Shown here one piece after another: positions 9,200 to 16,713 of a DNA stretch of 64,000 bases. This DNA comes from Photorhabdus asymbiotica. GTDB lineage: Bacteria > Pseudomonadota > Gammaproteobacteria > Enterobacterales > Enterobacteriaceae. Both the position numbers and the translations under genes were made by a program. Positions within the stretch are counted from its first letter, which is position 1, and every line of letters starts with the position of its first letter. Where the stretch lies: assembly GCF_003634575.1 (NCBI RefSeq), contig NZ_RBLJ01000003.1:1-64000 (forward strand), written 5' to 3'. The notes under the pieces are model-generated. The model was not told the DNA's origin. It saw nothing but the letters and a program-made list of their open reading frames with translations, and searched no databases.

Positions 9200-11968
9200 A
9201 TGGCCCGCATTCCCGAAACCGAATTACAGCACCTGAAAGCCGCCGTCTCCTTAGTCGCCGTGGTGGAGCAACAGGGGCGACAGCTCTTTAAACGCGGCAA
9301 AGATTACGTGCTGCTGTGCCCGTTCCATCAGGAGAAAACCCCGTCAATGGTTATCTCACCGGCAAAAAATCTTTATCACTGTTTTGGCTGTGATGCCGGC
9401 GGCTCCGTGCTGGACTGGGTAATGAAAACCAAAGGCTTAAGTCTGCGCCGGGCCGTGGAACAGTTGCGCGGGATACTGGGAGATAACCCCTCGGTGGTGC
9501 CGCTGGTGCAACCGGATGAACCCGCCATGCTGGCCGATGATGACGCCGGACGGCAGGCGCTGCTCAGTCGGGTCGTCGGGTTCTACCATCATACGCTGTT
9601 GAATGCCCCCGAAGCCCTGGCTTATCTGGAAAAACGGCGGCTCAACCACCCGGAATTAGTCGCCCAGTTTAAACTGGGCTTTGCCAACCGCACGTTAGCC
9701 TATCGCCTGCCCATCAAGGCGGTGCAGGCCGGCGCACAGATCCGCGCCCGTCTTCGGGCCGTGGGGCTGATGCGCGACAGCGGGCACGAGCACTTTACCG
9801 GTTCGCTGGTCATACCGGTTATCGACCCGAACGGCCAGATCCGTGAGATCTACGGGCGCAAAATCACCGACCGCTTACGCAGCGGAACGCCGCTGCATCT
9901 GTACCTTCCCGGCGCACATGACGGGATATGGAATGAGCCGGCGCTGATCAGTTCAGGGGCGGTTATCCTCTGTGAATCCTTGATCGACGCCCTGTCGTTC
10001 TGGGTAGCCGGTCACCGCCATGTCACCGCCGCCTATGGGGTGAACGGCTTCACCGATGAGATGCGGCAGGCGTTTCAGCGGTATGGTGTTAAGCAGGTCT
10101 TGATCGCCTACGACAATGATCCGGCAGGCAATGAAGCGGCGGTAAAACTGGCCGCCGAACTAACCGCCGTCGGTATCACCGTGTTCCGGGTGGTGTTCCC
10201 CGAGGGCATGGATGCCAACGGCTATCTGTGTCAGGTCGCCGAGCCGGAACGGGCCTTCGGGTTGTTGCTCGACAGTGCCGTGCCGATGCAGGAAGCGGCA
10301 GAGGTACAGGCCACCACCGCAACAGAGCGGGCCGCACTGGCTGAACATCAGCCGGTTCCGGTGCCGGAAACGGTCAGCACCTTAGCCGCCGGTATAGCCG
10401 CGTTGCCGTCAATGCCGAATGTGGTCTGGGAAACCGGCGCTAATGGTGAGATATCCCTCACCCTCGGCACACAACAGTGGGGTATCCGGGGCCTGTCACA
10501 GGTGAAAACCGGGGCGGCGGTGATGAAAGTGAATGTCCAGGTCGTTGATACCGACAGCGGCGTGATGTTCGCGGACAGCGTGGACATGATGAGCGCCCGC
10601 AGCCGGGGCGGGTATGCGCGACTGGCCGCCACCGAACTCGGGCTGGCCGAAGGCGACCTGCGCCGGGCGCTGGGGCAGGTGTTGCTGGTACTGGAACAGT
10701 GTCAACAGGCCGGTGTCAGTGAACAAACCGAAACCCCACCGGTTCCCGAACTGAGCGAGGACCAGCGTGCAGCGGCGCTGGCGCTGCTGCAAGACCCGAA
10801 ACTGAGCGAGCGTATCACCGCTGACTTAGCCGCCTGTGGTGTGGTAGGGGAAAGCACCAACCTGCTGGCCGGTTACTTAGCTGCCGTCAGTCGCAAGCTG
10901 GACCGTCCGCTGGCCGTGCTGATACAGAGCAGTAGCGCCGCCGGGAAAAGTTCACTGATGGATGCGGTACTCAATCTGATACCGGAAGAAGAACGATTGC
11001 AATACAGCGCCATGACCGGCCAGAGCCTGTTCTATCTGGGCGAAACCAATCTCCAGCATAAAATCTTAGCCATTGCCGAAGAGGAAGGGGTGCGGCAGGC
11101 CGCCTATGCGCTTAAGCTGTTACAAAGCGACGGCGAACTGACCATTGCCAGTACCGGTAAAGATGACGCCAGCGGCAATCTGGTGACTAAACAGTACACG
11201 GTAAAAGGCCCGGTGATGCTGATGCTCACCACCACGGCAATAGATGTCGATGAAGAGCTGTTAAACCGCTGTCTGGTGCTGACGGTGAACGAATCGCGGG
11301 AACAGACCGAAGCTATCCACGCGTTGCAGCGCCATAAGCAGACCCTCGAAGGCTTACTGGCGGAGAATGAAAAGACGTATATCACCGAACTGCATCAAAA
11401 CGCCCAGCGGCTGTTACGCCCGCTGAATGTCGTTAACCCTTATGCTTCACAGTTAACGTTCATGAGCGATAAAACCCGCACCCGACGCGACCACATGAAA
11501 TATCTCACCCTGATACAAAGTATCGCCCTGCTGCATCAGCACCAGCGGGAGGTGAAAACCGCGGAACACCGGGGCAAACGGCTTGAATATATCGAGGTGA
11601 CCAAAGACGATATTAGCTTAGCCAACCGACTGGCCCACGAGATATTAGGCCGCACGCTGGATGAGATGCCGCCCCAGACAAGGAAACTGTTGCTGCTGAT
11701 ACAGCAAATGGTGAAAGAGACGGCGGCAACGCAGCAACGCCCGGTGAATGCTGTCCGTTTTACCCGCCGGGATATCCGCAGTTACACCCAATGGAGCGAT
11801 AACCAGTTAAAAGTCCATTGTCAGCGACTGGCCGACATGGAATACCTGTTAGTCCACGGCGGCAGCCGGGGCCATCTGTTGCAGTATGAACTGCTGTGGA
11901 ACGGCGACAGCGCAGAAGAAGCCCACCTGTGCGGCCTGATTGACCTGACAGCGCCGGAAAAACCCTGA
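9200..11968 (+). CDS. CHC2/TOPRIM DNA primase with ATPase domain
   Basis: A 922-aa replication protein. Residues 40-64 hold a CHC2 zinc finger (C40, H43, C61, C64). A TOPRIM domain follows with Glu259 (CESLIDALSF) and Asp305/Asp307 (AYDNDPAGN). The second half has a P-loop (SSSAAGKSS, Lys583) and a conserved TTTAIDVDEELLNRC stretch typical of ATPase/helicase modules, ending in a helical, possibly winged-helix tail. This primase-helicase layout is known from satellites such as P4 and other integrative elements. The SD is AAAGGAAC. It would let the excised element prime its own replication. The iteron-like repeats start 11 bp after its stop. Confidence 0.88.
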   Translation: MARIPETELQHLKAAVSLVAVVEQQGRQLFKRGKDYVLLCPFHQEKTPSMVISPAKNLYHCFGCDAGGSVLDWVMKTKGLSLRRAVEQLRGILGDNPSVVPLVQPDEPAMLADDDAGRQALLSRVVGFYHHTLLNAPEALAYLEKRRLNHPELVAQFKLGFANRTLAYRLPIKAVQAGAQIRARLRAVGLMRDSGHEHFTGSLVIPVIDPNGQIREIYGRKITDRLRSGTPLHLYLPGAHDGIWNEPALISSGAVILCESLIDALSFWVAGHRHVTAAYGVNGFTDEMRQAFQRYGVKQVLIAYDNDPAGNEAAVKLAAELTAVGITVFRVVFPEGMDANGYLCQVAEPERAFGLLLDSAVPMQEAAEVQATTATERAALAEHQPVPVPETVSTLAAGIAALPSMPNVVWETGANGEISLTLGTQQWGIRGLSQVKTGAAVMKVNVQVVDTDSGVMFADSVDMMSARSRGGYARLAATELGLAEGDLRRALGQVLLVLEQCQQAGVSEQTETPPVPELSEDQRAAALALLQDPKLSERITADLAACGVVGESTNLLAGYLAAVSRKLDRPLAVLIQSSSAAGKSSLMDAVLNLIPEEERLQYSAMTGQSLFYLGETNLQHKILAIAEEEGVRQAAYALKLLQSDGELTIASTGKDDASGNLVTKQYTVKGPVMLMLTTTAIDVDEELLNRCLVLTVNESREQTEAIHALQRHKQTLEGLLAENEKTYITELHQNAQRLLRPLNVVNPYASQLTFMSDKTRTRRDHMKYLTLIQSIALLHQHQREVKTAEHRGKRLEYIEVTKDDISLANRLAHEILGRTLDEMPPQTRKLLLLIQQMVKETAATQQRPVNAVRFTRRDIRSYTQWSDNQLKVHCQRLADMEYLLVHGGSRGHLLQYELLWNGDSAEEAHLCGLIDLTAPEKP

Positions 11969-11978
11969 ATATGACTCA

Positions 11979-12323
11979 CGCAAGTTGGACTGACTGAACC
12001 GCAAGTTGCCCCTAAGTTGGGGTCAAGTTGGGTCCAAGTTGGAGGTCGTAAAACCGGCTTCAGGCCGCAGCAATACTGGATGTAACGGTTCGCAAGTTGG
12101 GGAAGGCTGAAAAACACTGTTCCGGCAATAATAAGAAAAAGTCGTCGTATCGTACTGCCAGCTCATCATCGAACCCGAAAACCCGGAATACGACCGACGC
12201 AAGTTGGACTGACTGAACCGCAAGTTGCCCTCAAGCTGGGGTCAAGTTGGGTCCAAGTTGGAGGCCGGAAAATGGACGCCAGACCGCAGCAATACTGGGT
12301 GGAGCGGTCCGCAAGTTGGGGCA
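11979..12323 (+). repeat. Iteron-like AAGTTG repeats (candidate origin, unit 2)
   Basis: Same two-block array as at 4206-4550: twelve AAGTTG-type motifs in two blocks of six (11979-12103 and 12199-12323). Both blocks keep the motif order, so the array arose by internal duplication. Confidence 0.6.
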
Positions 12324-12428
12324 GACAGAAAAGGACTGTTCCGGCCACTTAAAAATCAAGCCATCGTACCGGAGTGACGTATCACACACCGATAACAATA
12401 ACCGCTGTTCCCTACAGGAAATCCCATC

Positions 12429-13847
12429 ATGTCATCACCCGTTAAACATCAATCCACCCCCCGCCCGCTGACCCTGCGCCAGCATCTGGACGCGTATCTG
12501 GATACCCTGCTGTTGCAGGGGGCGAGTCAAAAGAGCCAGTCCGCCCGTCATGAACGGCTGTCACCGTTCGTCAACTGGTGTGAGGAACAGGGCATCCTGT
12601 CAGCTTCACAGGTGACCGGGCCGTTACTGGAAAACTGGCAGCAATATCTGGCCCGGTACCGCAAAACCAACGGTCAGCCTTATACGCCGGACAGTCAGCG
12701 CCGACGCCTGCGCGCCTTACGCCTGTGGTTCGACTGGTTGCAGCAACAGCACGCTATCCCGACCAGCCCGGCGGCAACACTGGCCGCGCCAGACAGAAAA
12801 AAACGCCCCTCAGTGACGGAGACCCACGGTCAACCCGACGCCATACCGGCCCGCTTCGCCACCTTACGCCAGCATCTGGCCGCCTGGCTGGAAGCCGTGC
12901 GGGGACAGGGCTTAAGCGAACGGACTCAGGAGTCCTATGAAGAGCGGCTGTTGCCGTTCATCAGCTGGTGCGAAGCGCGTGGCGTGATGACGGCGCCGCA
13001 GGTCAGCCTGCCGTTGCTGGAAAGTTACCAGCGCTGGCTGAGAAGCTCCCGTAAAGCGAACGGTCAACCCTACAGCCCGGGCAGTCAGCGGGACCGCCTG
13101 AGTGTCTTACGTCAGTGGTTCCGCTGGCTGCTGCAACGTCACCATATCCTGTATAACCCGACGGATAACATGGTATTGCCAAGAGAAGAAAAACGGCTGC
13201 CGGCGCAGGTGATGAATGAAGACGAAACCCACACGGTATTAGCCGCAACGGATATCAACACCCCAACCGGGCTGAGAAATCGCGCTATCCTTGAAGTACT
13301 GTGGAGTACCGGTATCCGGCGGATGGAAGTGGCGAACCTGCTGTTAAGCGAGGTGGACTTCGGGCGCGGCGTAGTGCTGGTCAGACAGGGTAAAGGCGGT
13401 AAAGACCGGGTGGTGCCCATCGGCGAACAGGCGCTGCACTGGTTAAGTCGCTGGCTCAGCGTCCGGCCCGAGTTAACGCGGCGGGGGGACAGCGGTCACC
13501 TGTTTATCACTAAGAAAGGCCGGGGACTGGCCAGAGGCACGTTAACCCAGATAGCCGCCGACAGCATCCGTAAACAGGCGCAACTGGCTAAACCGGGGGC
13601 CTGCCATCTGTTCCGCCACTCAATGGCAACCCAGATGCTGGAGAACGGCGCGGACACCCGGCACATCCAGGCGATACTGGGGCATGAAAAGCTGGAAACC
13701 ACCCAAATCTATACGCGGGTGGCAATCGGCCACTTAAAGGAAGTGCATGAGCAGACGCACCCGGCAGAACGGCAGTCAAAGCAGGCAACGCCGCCAGACG
13801 ATAAGCAGGCAAATAGCGACCAGCCGGACAGCCCGAAGCCGGTCTGA
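12429..13847 (+). CDS. Tyrosine recombinase with duplicated core-binding domain (unit 2)
   Basis: A 472-aa site-specific recombinase. Two homologous N-terminal core-binding (SAM-like) domains lie at about residues 15-110 and 150-240. Both have the LRQHL, then SPFVNWCEEQG or LPFISWCEARG, then LRLWFDWLQQQHAI or LRQWFRWLLQRHHI pattern. The catalytic domain has Arg297, Lys322, His393-x2-Arg396, His419 and nucleophile Tyr428 (TTQIYTR). The tail after 440 is Lys/Gln-rich. The unit 3 homologue (340 aa) has only one core-binding domain. It likely moves the unit by recombination at the flanking Rhs-derived sites. Confidence 0.88.
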   Translation: MSSPVKHQSTPRPLTLRQHLDAYLDTLLLQGASQKSQSARHERLSPFVNWCEEQGILSASQVTGPLLENWQQYLARYRKTNGQPYTPDSQRRRLRALRLWFDWLQQQHAIPTSPAATLAAPDRKKRPSVTETHGQPDAIPARFATLRQHLAAWLEAVRGQGLSERTQESYEERLLPFISWCEARGVMTAPQVSLPLLESYQRWLRSSRKANGQPYSPGSQRDRLSVLRQWFRWLLQRHHILYNPTDNMVLPREEKRLPAQVMNEDETHTVLAATDINTPTGLRNRAILEVLWSTGIRRMEVANLLLSEVDFGRGVVLVRQGKGGKDRVVPIGEQALHWLSRWLSVRPELTRRGDSGHLFITKKGRGLARGTLTQIAADSIRKQAQLAKPGACHLFRHSMATQMLENGADTRHIQAILGHEKLETTQIYTRVAIGHLKEVHEQTHPAERQSKQATPPDDKQANSDQPDSPKPV

Positions 13848-14751
13848 AACCTCAGTGCGGCTGGACAGTCCGAAGGTTAGCCGGTTCCCTGTAAGCGAGT
13901 GGGGTGCAGTGAAAGGCAGACTGTGCGCGTCCCTGCGCACAGACTGCCTCCCTACCTTCGGCGTGCCCGGCAGTAAATGCCGGCCGCCCGGCGCTGAACC
14001 CCGGCGTTCTCTGTGACAGTCGTTGCCGGTCAGCCGCCATTCAACATAATGTGGCATTAAGCGCAATGGGCCTGAACGGCCCGCCACGCTTAACAAAACA
14101 TTATGTCGGCGCCGCCCACCCAAGGGCGCTGCGCGGTCACCTAACCTCCGGTGCGCGGCTGGCCGCCGGGTTCAGCCTCTCAGCCCCAGCGGCGCACCGG
14201 GTTCGCTCGCTCACCCGCTGCTGTCACTATCAGTGCTAAAATCCACCGCCGCAGTCGCCGCCGTCCGTGGCGGCTCCGGCGCCCAAACCTGCCTTAAATC
14301 GTTGCCGGTCAGCCCGTTAAGGTCAACGGCCCTGAAGGCAGGCCAGCAAGCTGGCGCGGTTTATGGCCCCCGCCCAACCCCGCTGCACTGGCTGCGTCCG
14401 GCTCGCAGTCGCAGGCTCCTCGCTCGTTCCCGTCCTCGCCATCTCCGCCCCGTCCGCCCCCGCAGGCAGGGGCTCCCCGCTTAACGGCTTCACCTGCGGG
14501 CCTCGCCGGCCCGCCCCCGGCCAACCCGCGTCAGCGGCGCAGGCAAGCTGCCCCGCCGTCGCGAGTTCCCGATAAAACCCGGTTCCGGCAGGAAAAGGGG
14601 GCTGAAACCCGGCGCTGACGTCGGGGAAAAAGTGAGCTACAATCGGCAAAGTGCCCGTCGGGGCGAGTTGGCATGCTCTTTAACAGGGTGGGAAAAGGTG
14701 GCCAGAAAAAAGGCTGCTAAATCAGGGGGAAAAGTCGGCTAAACCGTATGA
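13848..14751. other. Conserved GC-rich noncoding region (unit 2)
   Basis: Copy of 6075-6978. Apart from overlapping frames kept open by high GC, no gene is supported. It shares the 77-bp palindrome and many short inverted repeats with the other two units and ends at the Rhs junction. Confidence 0.5.
14035..14111. repeat. Large imperfect palindrome (unit 2)
   Basis: Identical to the palindrome at 6262-6338: ACATAATGT/ACATTATGT and TTAAGCG/CGCTTAA arms around a GGGCC-TGAAC-GGCCC tip. Confidence 0.6.
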
Positions 14752-15198
14752 TGGCGTCGGAATAGTGCCGAAGACCCGCTCGGGCTGGAAGGGGGTCCGA
14801 ATCCCTATTCGTATGTTCATAACCCGGCGAACTGGATTGACCCATTCGGGTTAGCAGCTTGTCCAACACAAAAATACGAAGTTAGTACATTCGATGATTT
14901 ACAGAGACGTTCTAAGGTGGGTGATAAATTAGATATCCACCATGCGGCTCAAAAACATCCTGCGGGGCAGGTAATTACTGGTTATGATCCTAAAGTAGCT
15001 CCATCAATAGCTCTCCCTAGAGGAGAACATAAACTGATTCCTACTATGAAAGGACCGTATACGGGATCGGCTAGAGATTTATTGGCAAAAGATATTAGAG
15101 ATTTGCGCAATTATACTAATGCCCCTCCTTCAGCAATAAAAGATTTGCTCAATTTAAATAAAGAAATGTATCCAGAAGCCTTCACTAAAATAAGGTAA
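14752..15198 (+). CDS. Orphan Rhs C-terminal tip, putative nuclease toxin, no start codon (unit 3 cargo)
   Basis: The frame opens after the TGA at 14749 and has 148 codons plus stop. It starts with the Rhs core end (EDPLGLEGG to [12 protein letters not shown]) and continues into an unrelated tip. The tip holds [22 protein letters not shown] and a helical C-terminal segment. Paired His residues followed by a distal LPxxEH motif suggest an HNH-like or other metal-dependent nuclease. The family is not certain. The immunity gene follows 4 bp later. As with the other tips, there is no core gene in front, so expression as such is doubtful. Confidence 0.62.
   Translation, partial: WRRNSAEDPLGLEGGPNPYSYVHNPANWIDPFGLAACPTQKYEVSTFDDLQRRSKVGDKLDIHHAAQKHPAGQVITGYDPKVAPSIALPRGEHKLIPTMKGPYTGSARDLLAKDIRDLRNYTNAPPSAIKDLLNLNKEMYPEAFTKIR
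14773..14788 (+). other. Candidate attachment core at Rhs DPLGL codons (unit 2 right end)
   Basis: GACCCGCTCGGGCTGG, the same as at 7000-7015. It lies 66 bp (22 codons) before the second DPxGL-coding site at 14839, where the unit 3 flanking repeat lies. Confidence 0.5.
14839..14855 (+). repeat. 17-bp direct repeat, left end of unit 3 (putative att)
   Basis: GACCCATTCGGGTTAGC, coding DPFGLA within the Rhs core end. It is repeated exactly at 21582-21598, in the same reading frame, so that deletion between the copies (6,743 bp) would join this core end to the tip at 21582. Confidence 0.7.
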
Positions 15199-15202
15199 TA
15201 AG

Positions 15203-15550
15203 ATGAATTCTCAACTATTTGTAGATATATTAAAGCTTGTAGTAAGAGATGCTGCTATCGAAGACACTATCTCAATACTTGAATCTCCCCCAGGTAGAAA
15301 GCCACAAAGGGAATTAACTGAACTATCTGATTTTTATAATGAAAAATCGAAGGAAGAGAAAGAAACAATCAATAAAATAATAAGAATAGTGGCTGATAAT
15401 ACACTGTTCGGTATTCTTTGTGTTATTGATGGTGTACGTGCAATAGAAAATGAAGAAAATAAAGGTGAGCTAATATTGACCTATAAAAAGGAAAGTATAA
15501 TTAACTTAAATAAAAATAGTAATCTACACGATATATATAATGCTAGTTAA
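15203..15550 (+). CDS. Putative immunity protein for unit 3 toxin tip
   Basis: A 115-aa AT-rich, charged, mainly helical protein starting 4 bp after the toxin tip. No signal peptide or membrane segment is seen, which fits a cytoplasmic nuclease inhibitor. The family is not recognised and the call rests on gene order and size. It is followed by the hairpin terminator shared by all units. Confidence 0.6.
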   Translation: MNSQLFVDILKLVVRDAAIEDTISILESPPGRKPQRELTELSDFYNEKSKEEKETINKIIRIVADNTLFGILCVIDGVRAIENEENKGELILTYKKESIINLNKNSNLHDIYNAS

Positions 15551-15555
15551 TTAAT

Positions 15556-15588
15556 AAAGTCGGAAGATCCCCGAGATCTTCCGGCTTT
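15556..15588. terminator. Bidirectional hairpin terminator (unit 3)
   Basis: AAAGTCGGAAGATC pairs with GATCTTCCGGCTTT (one G-T pair) around CCCGA, between convergent immunity and 65-aa genes. T-rich on the right side and A-rich on the left. Confidence 0.72.
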
Positions 15589-15596
15589 ATTATGAT

Positions 15597-15794
15597 CTAT
15601 CGTGGCGCATACCCTCGGTAAGCCAGAGCGGATTGGAGCTTAGCGATCGCATCCTTAATCTGATACGCTTCCTCGTCATTCACGGCACAGGCGCGTATCT
15701 CCGCCCAGTTCAGCCGCTTAACCAGTTGTGCTAAGGCCAGTGCTTCAATATGGGTTAACTGAATGTCCTGTAAATGTTCAATCACCACGTTCAT
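15597..15794 (-). CDS. Conserved 65-aa element protein (unit 3)
   Basis: Nearly identical to the gene at 8089-8286, with the same GGAGGGG Shine-Dalgarno and few substitutions (for example a Ser to Ala change at DAIAKLQ). Conservation in the diverged unit supports it as a real gene. Function unknown. Confidence 0.65.
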   Translation of the reverse strand: MNVVIEHLQDIQLTHIEALALAQLVKRLNWAEIRACAVNDEEAYQIKDAIAKLQSALAYRGYAPR

Positions 15795-15807
15795 TTTATC
15801 CCCTCCC

Positions 15808-16131
15808 TTAGCCCGCGTTGTATTCAGCCAGCATCTCACGCATCCGCAGCTTAATCTCATTAAGCTGGCTCCGCTGCCGCTGGCATTGCTGCTGATAGTG
15901 TTGCGTGGCTTCACTGTCAGGAATGAGCACCAGACAGCCATCCATCACCTTCACCGTAATCTGGCCGCCCGTATTAAACCCCGCCTGTCTGAGCCACTGG
16001 CCCTTAAGATGTATCGCCGGTGCAGCGTTGTTGACCTTGTTCCCGTTCAGCACATAACCCACCGTGTAATAACGTTCTGTTTTCACGGCTTTATTTACAA
16101 CGACTTCTGCCTTAGAATGCGCCTTAGCCAT
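15808..16131 (-). CDS. SymE-like protein (unit 3)
   Basis: A 107-aa homologue of the protein at 8300-8623, with the same TVGYV, PAIHLKGQWL, VKVMDGCLVLIPD signature and the same Gln-rich tail. It lies directly upstream of the 65-aa gene. Substitutions cluster in the N-terminus and the Gln-rich segment. Confidence 0.72.
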   Translation of the reverse strand: MAKAHSKAEVVVNKAVKTERYYTVGYVLNGNKVNNAAPAIHLKGQWLRQAGFNTGGQITVKVMDGCLVLIPDSEATQHYQQQCQRQRSQLNEIKLRMREMLAEYNAG

Positions 16132-16207
16132 AGTAACTACCTCTTTTAGTTGCTTGTGGTGAGCGGCTGTGACAGGGGGCAACCTGTCTCAGTCGCGCTA
16201 TCTCTCT

Positions 16208-16600
16208 TTACTCTCTGTTATGACCAATCACCGTATCCAGCATCTCCGACACAAACTTCTGTCTGGCTTTCGGCAACTGACTGATAATCTCAATCTGTTG
16301 TTCCAGTCGGGAACTGGGTCCCCGTTTACTATTACGCCTGACCGAGGGCAATCCAAGCAGTTCATCCAACGATAAGTTCAGTATCTGCGCCAGTAATGGC
16401 AGAAGTGCCGCTGAAACTTTTAATCGCCCGCCTTCATAATGCGCCATTGTCTGCTGAGCAATCCCCAACTGGTCCGCCAGTTGCTGCTGGGTGAGTTGTT
16501 GCTCCTTGCGAGCCAGCGCAATCCGCGCGCCTAACTCTTTAAAGAATGTTTCATCCTTCGTCTTCATGGCCTGTATCTGCCTGTGAGTTAACGGTGCCAT
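16208..16600 (-). CDS. XRE-family transcriptional regulator (unit 3 type)
   Basis: A 130-aa protein. The start at 16600 has GGGAG at good spacing. The helix-turn-helix spans about residues 22-80 (ALARKEQQLTQQQLADQLGI, QTMAHYEGG) and LDELLGLPSV follows, the usual end of the domain. It is not the same protein as the unit 1/2 regulator, though it occupies the same site divergent from the primase. It probably binds the TACTCTA-type palindrome between them. Confidence 0.82.
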   Translation of the reverse strand: MAPLTHRQIQAMKTKDETFFKELGARIALARKEQQLTQQQLADQLGIAQQTMAHYEGGRLKVSAALLPLLAQILNLSLDELLGLPSVRRNSKRGPSSRLEQQIEIISQLPKARQKFVSEMLDTVIGHNRE

Positions 16601-16636
16601 GAGGATACTCCCTGTTTTTAATCTTACAGTTGACAA

Positions 16637-16653
16637 TACTCTATTTTAGAGTA
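16637..16653. promoter_or_regulatory. Perfect palindrome operator, unit 3 divergent promoter region
   Basis: TACTCTA-TTT-TAGAGTA, immediately after TTGACA (16630-16635), with half-site-like ACTCT repeats at 16653 and 16675. This is a probable operator for the unit 3 XRE protein controlling primase transcription. Confidence 0.5.
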
Positions 16654-16713
16654 CTCTGCAACAGAGTTATTTTTACTCTTTGCATCTTGACAGGTTTTTG
16701 GAGGAACAGCTAT

